A stretch of 38,631 nucleotides of DNA from Alphaproteobacteria bacterium (GTDB lineage: Bacteria > Pseudomonadota > Alphaproteobacteria > M2410), in NCBI GenBank assembly GCA_006226415.1, contig SBGZ01000024.1, positions 1-38,631 of the forward strand, written 5' to 3'. The translations under genes and the position numbers were made by a program. How positions within the stretch are numbered: position 1 is the stretch's first letter; each line of letters opens with the position of its first letter. Below, piece by piece: positions 24,669 through 31,886 of the stretch. Under the pieces are notes generated by a model, which saw nothing but the letters and a program-made list of their open reading frames with translations, searched no databases and was not told the origin of the DNA.

Positions 24669-25709
24669 ATGATTGCTTGGAAAATGGGGGGTCGTATCTC
24701 CAATCCCGTTGAAAATTCAGCCCTGAACGGTCTCACCGAACAGGACAAAACCGTTGGCCGCCGCGTGCTGGAAACCGAAGCAGAGGCTTTGAAAGCCCTG
24801 GGCAATGCCCTCGATAGCTCTTTTTCAGCCGCCATCGACACGCTTTTGAACGTCAAGGGCCGGGTCATCGTGTCCGGCCTTGGCAAAAGCGGTCATATCG
24901 CCCGCAAGATCGCCGCCTCGCTGGCCTCCACCGGCACCCCGGCGCAGCACGTACACCCCTCTGAGGCCAGCCACGGTGATCTCGGCATGATCACCCGCGA
25001 TGATGTGGTGTTAATGCTGTCGAACTCCGGCGAGAACCGCGAACTTTCGGACCTCATTGCCCACACCCGGCTGCACGACATCAAGTTGATCGGTATTTCG
25101 AGCCGCCTGGAATCGACCTTGATGAAGGCCTCCGACGTCTGCCTGCTTTTGCCAGAGGCGCCCGAGGCCTGCCCTATGGGCATGGCGCCCACCACCTCCT
25201 CCACCATGATGCTCGCGCTGGGCGATGCGCTGGCGGTCGCGCTCATGGAGCGGCGAGGATTTTCCAAGGATGACTACCGGGTGCTACACCCGGGCGGTCA
25301 GCTGGGCAAGGCGCTCATTCGCATTGAAACCATTATGCACACTGGAGATGAGGTCCCACTGATCGCGGGCAATGTCCCCATGGCCGACCTCCTCAGCGTC
25401 CTCGTCGGCAAGCGCTTTGGCTGTGTCGGCATCACCAATGACCAGGGCGCCCTCATCGGGGTTTTCACCGATGGTGATCTCGGCCGCAACATCGACGCGG
25501 ATCTCATGAACAAATGCGCTTTTGACGTCATGACCACAAACCCAAAAGTCATTGCATCGGACGCCTTGGTGGCGGAAGCCATTCGGATGATGGAAGACAA
25601 AAAAGTGTCCTGCCTTTTCGTCATGCCATCAGGTGGCGCGACAACCGGCGGCAACCGCCCGGTTGGCATTGTCCACATGCATGATTGCATTGGGGCCGGG
25701 ATCGGTTGA
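24669..25709 (+). CDS. kdsD: D-arabinose 5-phosphate isomerase (KdsD/KpsF/GutQ family)
   Basis: Converts ribulose 5-phosphate to arabinose 5-phosphate, the first step toward Kdo of the LPS inner core. The 346-residue protein has a SIS domain with RVIVSGLGKSGHIARKIAAS, then HVHPSEASHGDLGM (the HPxEAxHGDLG loop), LMLSNSGENREL and GMAPTTSSTMMLALGDALA. Two CBS domains follow, with MADLLSVLVGKRFGCVGI, FTDGDLGR and VMTTNPKVIASDALVAEAIRM. The ATG at 24669 is used; a second one five codons on (24684) is possible. It heads a run of same-strand envelope genes (lptC, lptA, lptB) with a 5-base gap to lptC. The 202 bases before it show no clear promoter. Confidence 0.94.
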   Translation: MIAWKMGGRISNPVENSALNGLTEQDKTVGRRVLETEAEALKALGNALDSSFSAAIDTLLNVKGRVIVSGLGKSGHIARKIAASLASTGTPAQHVHPSEASHGDLGMITRDDVVLMLSNSGENRELSDLIAHTRLHDIKLIGISSRLESTLMKASDVCLLLPEAPEACPMGMAPTTSSTMMLALGDALAVALMERRGFSKDDYRVLHPGGQLGKALIRIETIMHTGDEVPLIAGNVPMADLLSVLVGKRFGCVGITNDQGALIGVFTDGDLGRNIDADLMNKCAFDVMTTNPKVIASDALVAEAIRMMEDKKVSCLFVMPSGGATTGGNRPVGIVHMHDCIGAGIG

Positions 25710-25714
25710 GTCTT

Positions 25715-26419
25715 ATGACAGCGGACACGCCCTCCAAAGGCCGCATTGCCGAAACCTGGCGGCAGATTCCAGCCTCCACCATGCATGGTGCGGAGCGCCA
25801 CTCTAAATTTGTTTACATCATGCGGCTCACACTGCCGATACTGGCTGTCGGCCTCATCGCCATCGTTTTGATCTATTCGGTCGCTTACAAGCCCAACATT
25901 CAGCGCGTGCTCGAATACCCGATCACGGGTACCGGCCTCGGCACCGTCTCCATGGAAAAACCCCATTTGACCGGGCTCGACGCCTTGGGCCGTTACGTCG
26001 TGGTCAGCGCGAAATCCGCCGAGCGTTTGGCCGAAGACCCCGATACCGTGACCTTAAAGGCGGTCAATGCGCAAATTTCCAAAAACAGCGAAGTGCTGTT
26101 GGATCTGCGCGCTTCTGCCGGACAAGTCTTTTCCGCCATTGATACCCTTGAGTTCGGCCCCCCCGTCGCCATTGATCTGCCCGATGGCTACAGCTTCACA
26201 ACCGACCGGGTTGAGATTCAAATGAAAAACGGCATCATTCGCGGCACCGAACCCATTCGCGGCGATGGTCCGATCGGCAAGATTTCCGCGGACAGTTTTA
26301 AGATCAATCGCAAAGACGACGTTTTCCAACTGCAAGGCAACGTGCATATCACGGTAGACATGGCCTATATGTCTGAACTCAAACAAGCCAACACACCAGC
26401 ATCCGAGAAAGTAGAATGA
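25715..26419 (+). CDS. lptC: LPS export protein LptC
   Basis: LptC is the single-pass inner-membrane part of the Lpt bridge that carries lipopolysaccharide from LptB2FG to LptA. The 234-residue protein has an N-terminal cytoplasmic stretch, one transmembrane helix (MRLTLPILAVGLIAIVLIYS, about residues 36-55) and a periplasmic beta-jellyroll domain. In that domain TLKAVNAQISKNSEVLLDL and INRKDDVFQLQGNVHITVDM are recognisable. The start ATG at 25715 is 5 bases after kdsD. The stop overlaps the lptA start in ATGA. The cytoplasmic N-terminus is longer than the very short one of E. coli LptC, which is usual for alphaproteobacterial members. Confidence 0.9.
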   Translation: MTADTPSKGRIAETWRQIPASTMHGAERHSKFVYIMRLTLPILAVGLIAIVLIYSVAYKPNIQRVLEYPITGTGLGTVSMEKPHLTGLDALGRYVVVSAKSAERLAEDPDTVTLKAVNAQISKNSEVLLDLRASAGQVFSAIDTLEFGPPVAIDLPDGYSFTTDRVEIQMKNGIIRGTEPIRGDGPIGKISADSFKINRKDDVFQLQGNVHITVDMAYMSELKQANTPASEKVE

Positions 26420-27009
26420 CGCACAAAACCGCAAAGCTCACCAGAACCTCGGCCCTGGCTCTTCTCCTCGCCTTGAGCGCGGCGCCAGTGGTCGCGCAGG
26501 ATGCTGGGTTGGAAACCGCGGGCTGCCCCTCTGTTCTTCCCGACACGGAAATTGACATCACCGCGGACCAGTCAGAGTTCCAGCAACAGGAAAAACTCGT
26601 TTTCCTGAAGGGAAGTGTAGACGTCACACAAGGTCCATTGCGCGTGCGCGCCGATGCCATCAAGCTCAGCTATGAGCCCGCAAACACACAGGCCGAGACC
26701 GAATACAAAGGCGTGGTGACCAGCCTTCTGGCCACCGGCAATGTGCGTATCGATTGCAACGGCGAGCGGGCCACCGGCACCAGCGCCGAATACAATGTGC
26801 CCGAACGCAAGATCGAATTGACCGGTGACGTCATGTTGAGCCGCGAGGGAAATATCTTGGCCGGCGACCGCCTGCACATAGACCTCAATACCGGCGCAAG
26901 CCGGATCTTTGGCAGCCGGGCCGTGACCGGCAAGTCCGATGACGGGCGCGTTCGGGCCATTTTCAAGTCCGGCGCGACCAAGGACACGAACGAAAACCAG
27001 GAAGAATAG
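26416..27009 (+). CDS. lptA: LPS transport periplasmic protein LptA
   Basis: LptA oligomerises into the periplasmic bridge that carries lipopolysaccharide between LptC and LptD. The 197-residue precursor has a signal peptide, TSALALLLALSAAPVVA, cleaved near residue 27. The OstA-like domain then begins with IDITADQSEFQQQEKLVFLKG and VDVTQGPLRVRADAIKLSYE. Repeating beta-strand motifs such as NVRIDCNGERATGTSAEYNV, RKIELTGDVMLSREGN and AGDRLHIDLNTG follow. The start overlaps the lptC stop by four bases. The downstream gene lptB follows after 117 bases, which contain a hairpin. Confidence 0.92.
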   Translation: MTHKTAKLTRTSALALLLALSAAPVVAQDAGLETAGCPSVLPDTEIDITADQSEFQQQEKLVFLKGSVDVTQGPLRVRADAIKLSYEPANTQAETEYKGVVTSLLATGNVRIDCNGERATGTSAEYNVPERKIELTGDVMLSREGNILAGDRLHIDLNTGASRIFGSRAVTGKSDDGRVRAIFKSGATKDTNENQEE

Positions 27010-27065
27010 AAAGACCCGCCCTCGACGAGCGGACGCCATTAACCATCTCCGTGAAGAGACTATTA

Positions 27066-27101
27066 GGCTCTTACCTCCAAGTTAACTGAGAGGTTTGAGC
27101 C
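27066..27101 (+). promoter_or_regulatory. Hairpin in the lptA-lptB gap
   Basis: GGCTC-TT-ACCTC pairs with GAGGT-TT-GAGCC around a 12-base loop, leaving a 2x2 U-U internal loop. It ends 25 bases before the lptB start. There is no U run, so an attenuator or processing site is more likely than a terminator. Confidence 0.45.
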
Positions 27102-27126
27102 GCCGCAGGAAAACAGAACAGACCAC

Positions 27127-27921
27127 ATGAGCGAAACAGAGAACATTGACTCACAAGCAACGGAACCCGGTGCGGCCAAACCGACCCTGGTGTCCGAAAA
27201 TCGCGGCCTTGTCGTCGACACGATCGGCAAAAGCTTTAAACGCCGCCCCGTGGTGCGCGGTGTCAGCCTGCATCTGGAGCGCGGGCAGGTCCTGGGGCTC
27301 CTCGGCCCCAATGGCGCGGGCAAGACCACCTGCTTTTACATGATCACCGGCCTCCTGCCGCTCGACTATGGGCGCATTGAGCTCGACGGCCACGACATCT
27401 CCAAACTGCCCATGTATCGCCGCGCGCGCCTCGGTATTGGCTATTTGCCACAGGAAGCATCAATATTCCGTGGGCTGACAGTTGAGGACAATATTCGCGC
27501 CTGCCTCGAACTCATTGAACCCGCCTTCGACAAACGGGAAATGATGCTCGATGATTTGCTGGCCGAATTTTCGATCACCCATTTGCGGCGCACCCCCGCG
27601 CTGGCCCTCTCCGGTGGGGAGCGGCGGCGGGTTGAAATCGCCCGCGCCCTGGCCACGCAGCCCTCATTCATGTTGCTGGACGAGCCTTTTGCCGGCGTCG
27701 ACCCGATTGCCGTTAACGATATTCGGGTTCTGGTCGGCATGCTCAAAGACCGCGGCATTGGCGTGCTCATTACCGACCACAATGTGCGCGAAACCCTCGA
27801 TATCATTGATCGCGCCGCCATTATTCATGATGGACAGGTCCTGATGGAAGGCGATCCCCAGGAAATTGTTGGAAATGAAGATGTTCGGCGCGTTTACCTG
27901 GGAGATAGATTTTCACTGTAG
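27127..27921 (+). CDS. lptB: LPS export ABC transporter ATP-binding protein
   Basis: LptB is the cytoplasmic ATPase of the LptB2FG extractor that pulls lipopolysaccharide from the inner membrane. The 264-residue protein shows Walker [11 protein letters not shown]-loop YLPQEASIF, signature [16 protein letters not shown], Walker [14 protein letters not shown] and switch TDHNVRETL, all in the expected order. The first about 28 residues ([20 protein letters not shown]) form an extra acidic N-terminal extension compared with E. coli LptB. LptF and LptG are not in this window. The gene sits after lptA and 40 bases before rpoN, the usual alphaproteobacterial order. Confidence 0.96.
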   Translation: MSETENIDSQATEPGAAKPTLVSENRGLVVDTIGKSFKRRPVVRGVSLHLERGQVLGLLGPNGAGKTTCFYMITGLLPLDYGRIELDGHDISKLPMYRRARLGIGYLPQEASIFRGLTVEDNIRACLELIEPAFDKREMMLDDLLAEFSITHLRRTPALALSGGERRRVEIARALATQPSFMLLDEPFAGVDPIAVNDIRVLVGMLKDRGIGVLITDHNVRETLDIIDRAAIIHDGQVLMEGDPQEIVGNEDVRRVYLGDRFSL

Positions 27922-27961
27922 GGTGCCTGAAACCCCGCTGAGGTGAATTGGGAAAATTAGT

Positions 27962-29500
27962 ATGGCGTTAACCCCGAGATTAGAGCTGCGTCAGGGCCAG
28001 TCCCTTGTTATGACGCCGCAATTGCAACAAGCGATCAAGCTGCTGCAATTGTCGAATCTCGAGCTGGCCGCCTATATCGAACAGGAGCTTGAAAAGAACC
28101 CGCTCCTCGAAGTCGATGAACGCTCTGACACCCCGGACAAATCAGAACGCCAGGACGAAGTTGCCTCGGCCTCAAAGGACTCAGATCCTCTCGAGGCCGA
28201 TATTCAGCTGTCCGACCACGCCACGGCCGGCACCGCGGGCGACGATCTCGACACCGATTTTGAAAATGTCTATGCCGACGACCTGGCACCGGAACGGTCC
28301 CAGGATTCCAAATCCGCGCAAGACGCCTCCCTGGAGGCCTGGAATAACTCAGGCACCAGTTCATCCTCTGGCCCGGTCAGCGACGATTGGGGTATTGACC
28401 AGTTCGGCCACAAAGAGATCTCCTTACGTGATCACTTGATGGATCAACTGGCCATCGCTGTATACGACCCCACCGACCGCATGATCGGCGCAGACCTCAT
28501 TGATTCAGTCAATGAGGCCGGCTACCTGACAGGATCGGTCGACGGCGTTGCGGAGCGACTGGGCACAAGTGTCGAAAAGGTCGAAAACGTACTACAGGTT
28601 TTGCAAACTTTCGATCCAGCCGGTGTAATGGCCAGAGATCTGCCCGAGTGCCTGAAATTGCAATTGCTGGAACGCAATCGCTTTGACCCCGCCATGGACG
28701 CCCTTCTGAGAAATCTTGACCTCTTAGCGCGTCGCAGGATCGAAGACCTGACGAAAGTCTGTGGTGTCGATCAGGACGATATCGCCGAAATGATCAAGGA
28801 GATTCAGGAGCTTAATCCCAAGCCAGGTCTGGCTTTTGGTGATGAGGTTATTCAGCCCGTTGTGCCCGACGTCTTCGTACGAGAAAAGCCCGATGGCGGC
28901 TGGTTTATCGAGCTTAACAGCGAAACCCTGCCAAGAGTATTGGTCGACGCCCGCTATTTTGCCAAGGTCAACAAGCTGGCTCACAAGAAGGATGAGAAGA
29001 CCTATCTCAATGAATGTCTTCAAAACGCGAACTGGCTTGTAAAAAGTCTCGACCAACGCGCAAAAACCATTCTCAAGGTGGCCACCGAAATCGTCAAACA
29101 ACAGGACGGCTTCCTGGCCCACGGGGTTCAGCATTTGCGACCCTTGAATCTAAAGACGATTGCCGAGGCGATCGATATGCATGAATCAACCGTGAGCCGG
29201 GTAACCTCCAATAAATATATTGCCACCCCGCGCGGTGTTTTTGAGTTGAAGTATTTCTTCACCTCCGCCATTGCATCGGCCAGCGGCGGCGAGGCGCATT
29301 CCGCCGAAAGCGTACGCGCGCGCATCAAATCCCTTGTCGACGCGGAAAACCCATCCGCCATTCTGTCGGACGACAAACTGGTTTTGCTTTTGCGCGAGGA
29401 CGGCGTTGACATCGCCCGGCGGACAGTTGCCAAATATCGAGAAGCCTTGCGCATTCCTTCATCCGTGCAGCGACGACGCCAAAAGCGAGTCTCCGCATAA
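27962..29500 (+). CDS. rpoN: RNA polymerase sigma-54 factor
   Basis: Sigma-54 directs RNA polymerase to -24/-12 promoters that need an activator ATPase, classically for nitrogen genes. The 512-residue protein starts with the glutamine- and leucine-rich region I (LELRQGQSLVMTPQLQQAIK and LLQLSNLELAAYIEQELEKN), then an acidic, disordered region II (about residues 45-140). The core-binding domain includes LQTFDPAGVMARDLPECL. The helix-turn-helix region has TIAEAIDMHESTVSRVTSNK, and the RpoN box IARRTVAKYREALRIPSS is near the end. A helpful neighbourhood is hpf and ptsN downstream, as in many proteobacteria. The ATG at 27962 is preceded by a weak GGGAAAA. Confidence 0.97.
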   Translation: MALTPRLELRQGQSLVMTPQLQQAIKLLQLSNLELAAYIEQELEKNPLLEVDERSDTPDKSERQDEVASASKDSDPLEADIQLSDHATAGTAGDDLDTDFENVYADDLAPERSQDSKSAQDASLEAWNNSGTSSSSGPVSDDWGIDQFGHKEISLRDHLMDQLAIAVYDPTDRMIGADLIDSVNEAGYLTGSVDGVAERLGTSVEKVENVLQVLQTFDPAGVMARDLPECLKLQLLERNRFDPAMDALLRNLDLLARRRIEDLTKVCGVDQDDIAEMIKEIQELNPKPGLAFGDEVIQPVVPDVFVREKPDGGWFIELNSETLPRVLVDARYFAKVNKLAHKKDEKTYLNECLQNANWLVKSLDQRAKTILKVATEIVKQQDGFLAHGVQHLRPLNLKTIAEAIDMHESTVSRVTSNKYIATPRGVFELKYFFTSAIASASGGEAHSAESVRARIKSLVDAENPSAILSDDKLVLLLREDGVDIARRTVAKYREALRIPSSVQRRRQKRVSA

Positions 29501-29562
29501 AGCCACGCGCGCATGCCGCCAGGCGCCCCCTAGGGAGAAGCACCCATTTCGGAGGGAAATAT

Positions 29563-29616
29563 ATGAATAATTTCAATACATTAGAAATAGTTAACAGAAA
29601 TTTCCTGGCCAGTTGA
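29563..29616 (+). CDS. Possible 17-residue small ORF between rpoN and hpf
   Basis: An ATG at 29563 has a strong GGAGG 7 bases upstream and opens the frame MNNFNTLEIVNRNFLAS, ending in TGA at 29614. The stretch is clearly AT-richer than the flanking genes. The stop codon overlaps the -35 box of the hpf promoter and the inverted repeat 29601-29623. It may encode a small protein or a leader peptide, or be chance; the good ribosome-binding site is the only positive evidence. Confidence 0.35.
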   Translation: MNNFNTLEIVNRNFLAS

Positions 29617-29623
29617 CAGGAAA
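29601..29623. promoter_or_regulatory. Inverted repeat overlapping the hpf -35 box
   Basis: TTTCCTG and CAGGAAA are perfect 7-bp inverted arms 9 bases apart. The right arm covers the last two bases of the TTGACA box, so a protein bound here would block the promoter. No U run follows, which argues against an rpoN terminator. Confidence 0.5.
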
Positions 29624-29641
29624 GAGCGAGGCCCCTATTGT
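29613..29641 (+). promoter_or_regulatory. Sigma-70 promoter of hpf
   Basis: TTGACA at 29613-29618 and TATTGT at 29636-29641 are exactly 17 bases apart, a near-consensus housekeeping promoter. It is 115 bases upstream of the hpf start and inside the 256-base rpoN-hpf gap, so hpf and ptsN can be transcribed without rpoN. No -24/-12 sigma-54 element was recognised. Confidence 0.7.
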
Positions 29642-29756
29642 CCCGCGCTTTCATGGGAATATATGAAAGACTGGTCAGGTCACAACTGTTCAGGTCAAAA
29701 AGGCATTCCCTGAGTTTGGGATCGGCCAGTTGGAATCTAGTAGTAGGAAGACACTC

Positions 29757-30341
29757 ATGAAAATTCAGATCAGCGGCAAACACATCGACATCGGCGACGC
29801 TCTGCGCACACATGTAGAGGACCGGTTAACTGCGGGCATCATGAAGTATTTTGATCGTCCGGTTGATTCGATCGTGGTTTTTTCTCGCGAAGGTCATGAA
29901 TTCAAATGCGATGCCTCTGTTCACCTGGCTTCCGGGATTACCCTGCAAGCCGCTGGTAGCGAAGGCGACATTTACGCTGCGTTTGACGGCGCGGCGGATC
30001 GTCTGGAAAAGCGTCTGCGCCGCTATAAGCGACGTCTCAAAGATCACCACAACGCCAACAAAGAGCCTTTGCCCGCACAAACGGCCTCTTCTTATGTCCT
30101 GAGGGCAGAGCCTGAGGACGAGGCAGAAGGCGACCTCCAACCGGTCATCGTGGCTGAGGACGTCACCCACATTAAGACCCTTTCGGTTGGCGAGGCCGTC
30201 ATGCAATTGGACTTGCAGGATGCGCCGGTTGTTCTCTTCCGCAATGGTTCCCAGGGCGGACTGTCCATGGTCTACCGCAGACCTGACGGCAATATTGGCT
30301 GGGTCGATCCAGCCAACGCCATTCAGGAGAAAGCCTCCTAA
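29757..30341 (+). CDS. hpf: Ribosome hibernation promoting factor, long form
   Basis: Binds idle 30S subunits and drives the joining of ribosomes into inactive 100S dimers. The 194-residue protein has the N-terminal S30AE/RaiA domain (MKIQISGKHIDIGDALRTHV, about residues 1-100, with a basic ADRLEKRLRRYKRRLKDH helix). A linker follows, then the C-terminal dimerisation domain (IVAEDVTHIKTLSVGEAVMQ and VVLFRNGSQGGLSMVYRRPD), so it is the long form and no separate RMF is needed. The ATG at 29757 has AGGAAG 6 bases upstream; an ATG 9 codons earlier lacks this. It is followed by ptsN. Confidence 0.95.
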   Translation: MKIQISGKHIDIGDALRTHVEDRLTAGIMKYFDRPVDSIVVFSREGHEFKCDASVHLASGITLQAAGSEGDIYAAFDGAADRLEKRLRRYKRRLKDHHNANKEPLPAQTASSYVLRAEPEDEAEGDLQPVIVAEDVTHIKTLSVGEAVMQLDLQDAPVVLFRNGSQGGLSMVYRRPDGNIGWVDPANAIQEKAS

Positions 30342-30415
30342 GAAAAGCCCCAGGCCGCGCCGGACCAGGTTGTCGAAGCGCGCGGCTTTGACTGAGAGTA
30401 AGGTAAGTAGAAAAT

Positions 30416-30880
30416 ATGGACCTTTCAGATTTGATAAGCCCAGAAGGCATCATGGCCTCCCTCAAAGTCGCCAGCAAAAAGCAGGCGCTGCAGGAGATGG
30501 CGCGTCATGCCTCTGAACTCACGGGGCTGGATGCCCGTGTGATTCAGGAAAAACTTCTGGAGCGCGAACGCCTCGGCACGACCGGCGTCGGCAACGGCAT
30601 CGCCATTCCCCACGGCAAGTTTGAAGAGCTCAAATCTGTCGTCGGTCTTTTTGCGCGTCTTGATCAGCCGATCGATTTTGAATCCGTAGATGATCAAAAG
30701 GTCGATTTGATTTTTCTGTTACTCGCACCCGAACCTGCCGGCGCTGACCATTTGAAAGCCCTCGCGCGGGTTTCCCGTCAGCTGCGCAATCAGGCGATCT
30801 GCGAGAAACTGCGTGGCTCTGATAACGCGGACGCCATTTACGCCCTGCTCACCAAAGCCGCCGAACCTCACGCGGCCTAG
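30416..30880 (+). CDS. ptsN: PTS IIA-like nitrogen-regulatory protein PtsN
   Basis: EIIA-Ntr of the nitrogen phosphotransferase system; it takes a phosphate from NPr and signals to potassium, carbon and nitrogen control. The 154-residue protein has the phosphorylated histidine at residue 66 in GVGNGIAIPHGKFEEL. The domain's other conserved parts are ALQEMARHASELTGLD and VDLIFLLLAPEPAGADHLKAL, followed by a C-terminal helix. The gene follows hpf after 74 bases with AAGG upstream, the usual location. PtsP and NPr are not in the window. A REP-like palindrome follows the stop. Confidence 0.95.
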   Translation: MDLSDLISPEGIMASLKVASKKQALQEMARHASELTGLDARVIQEKLLERERLGTTGVGNGIAIPHGKFEELKSVVGLFARLDQPIDFESVDDQKVDLIFLLLAPEPAGADHLKALARVSRQLRNQAICEKLRGSDNADAIYALLTKAAEPHAA

Positions 30881-30908
30881 CCTTTATTATACGAAAACAA
30901 ACTCGCGC

Positions 30909-30957
30909 GCCCTCGCGGAGGTCGTGCGCAGAAGCGCACTGACCGTGAGCGATTTAG
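30909..30957. repeat. Single REP-like palindrome related to the 546-800 array
   Basis: GGTC-GTGCGC-AGAA-GCGCAC-T-GACC forms a 10-bp stem with one bulge and a 4-base loop (30920-30944). The GTGAGCGATTTA tail runs into the stop codon of the DUF1150 gene. The same GGYC-GTGC...GCAC-T-GRCC-GYGAGC outline occurs in each unit of the array near the left end. It fills the gap between convergent ptsN and the DUF1150 gene. Confidence 0.65.
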
Positions 30958-31217
30958 TGCACGCTCACCGGCTGCATGGAATATTGCCGCGCGGCGGCAA
31001 AAGCCGTATCCCGGTCGTCCAGTAGCGCAACGGGTGTGCCATCGGCCGTGTGAACGGAAAACATCAGGAGGCCATTTGGCAGTTCACCAAAGGCTTCACG
31101 GTCCGCCGCCTTCACGTCATCTGACATCACCGGCTTCACATAAACGATTTCTGACATGCCGAGAACTGTCAGCTCCTCAAGGGTCATCAGGCGGGGATCC
31201 AAAATGGGGTCACGCAT
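30954..31217 (-). CDS. DUF1150 family protein
   Basis: Small 87-residue protein of a domain of unknown function that occurs next to small heat-shock genes in alphaproteobacteria. Conserved features are LEELTVLGMSEIVYVKPV, GLLMFSVHTADGTPVALLDD and RDTAFAAARQYSMQPVSVH at the end. No membrane segment is seen. I chose the ATG at 31217, with AAAGG 9 bases upstream, over a GTG at 31235 overlapping the hsp20 stop. It follows hsp20 as the second gene of the operon and probably shares its heat-shock control. Function is not known. Confidence 0.85.
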   Translation of the reverse strand: MRDPILDPRLMTLEELTVLGMSEIVYVKPVMSDDVKAADREAFGELPNGLLMFSVHTADGTPVALLDDRDTAFAAARQYSMQPVSVH

Positions 31218-31231
31218 TTTACTTATACCTT

Positions 31232-31708
31232 TCACTCGGCAGCATCCTCAGCCGAAAGTTCAATCTCCGGCACTGCCTTTTCATGGGCCCCCTTGCCACC
31301 TTTCGCGCTGATCTCAATGGTTTTGACCGCCACTGTCGGGCGCGGACGATTAAGATCTATGCTCAAAAGCCCGTTTTCAAGCCCGGCACCGGCAATTTCG
31401 ATGCCGTCTGCCAACACAAAGGATCTCTGGAACTGCCGCGCAGCGATCCCTCGATGCAAATAGGTGCGCTCGGCGTCATCAGATTGCTTGCCGCGCACCA
31501 CCAGTTGGTTGTCTTCCAGGGTAACGGAAAGGTCTTCTCGGGTAAAACCGGCCACCGCAATGATGATTCTGAGTGACCCGTCACTCAGCTGTTCAATATT
31601 GTAGGGCGGATAGCCGTCCTGGCCGTGCTTGGCCACCCGGTCCATCACCCGCTCAATCTCATCGAACCCCAGAAAAAAAGGGCTGTTAAAGGGGATTTGT
31701 CTCGTCAT
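31232..31708 (-). CDS. Small heat-shock protein, Hsp20 family
   Basis: ATP-independent chaperone (IbpA-type) that holds unfolding proteins for later refolding. The 158-residue protein has an N-terminal region with NSPFFLGFDEIERVMDRV and the alpha-crystallin domain. That domain includes YPPYNIEQLSDGSLRIIIAV, GFTREDLSVTLEDNQLVVRG and YLHRGIAARQFQRSFVLADG. GAGLENGLLSIDLNRP carries the GLL motif, and a charged C-terminal tail follows. It is the first gene of the operon with the DUF1150 gene. Upstream are a sigma-32-like promoter and a leader of about 100 bases with three hairpins, so heat control at both transcription and translation is inferred. Confidence 0.93.
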   Translation of the reverse strand: MTRQIPFNSPFFLGFDEIERVMDRVAKHGQDGYPPYNIEQLSDGSLRIIIAVAGFTREDLSVTLEDNQLVVRGKQSDDAERTYLHRGIAARQFQRSFVLADGIEIAGAGLENGLLSIDLNRPRPTVAVKTIEISAKGGKGAHEKAVPEIELSAEDAAE

Positions 31709-31722
31709 TTTCAGCCTATGCG

Positions 31723-31808
31723 TCCTTCTTTAAAGCGACAATTCGGGAGGTATCTAGATGCCCCGAAATCTGGCATTTCAGCCCAACCCGCCTTTGCGGC
31801 ATCGGGCT
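31723..31808 (-). promoter_or_regulatory. Possible ROSE-like RNA thermometer in hsp20 leader
   Basis: Three successive hairpins can form in the leader RNA. The first is AGCCC/GGGCT with an inner CCGC/GCGG (31780-31808). The second is ATGCC/GGCAT (31758-31776). The third is UC-G-CUU paired to AAGGA with a bulged G (31723-31738). The last one covers a purine-rich AAGGA. A bulged G opposite the ribosome-binding site is the hallmark of ROSE thermometers of alphaproteobacterial small heat-shock genes. The AAGGA is 14 bases from the ATG, which is long, so the match is not perfect. Confidence 0.45.
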
Positions 31809-31811
31809 CAC

Positions 31812-31846
31812 CTTGAAAATGTGGACATTTTTGGCGCCATTTCAAG
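31812..31846 (-). promoter_or_regulatory. Sigma-32-like promoter of hsp20 within a palindromic region
   Basis: On the minus strand CTTGAA (31841-31846) and CCACATTT (31817-31824) are 16 bases apart, close to the heat-shock promoter pattern (CTTGAA and CCCCATNT). The start point predicted from this is near 31810, right before the first leader hairpin. The plus strand carries another CTTGAA at 31812, and AAAATGT-GG-ACATTTT is a palindrome within the region, so the site is nearly symmetrical. Confidence 0.6.
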
Positions 31847-31886
31847 CGTTCTCTCCAATTTCCGAGAGATTTTGGAGTAATTTCAA

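Noticed and set aside
29501-29756. Sigma-54 (-24/-12) promoter upstream of hpf
   Set aside because: No TGGCAC-N5-TTGC type element was found; a sigma-70 promoter fits much better.
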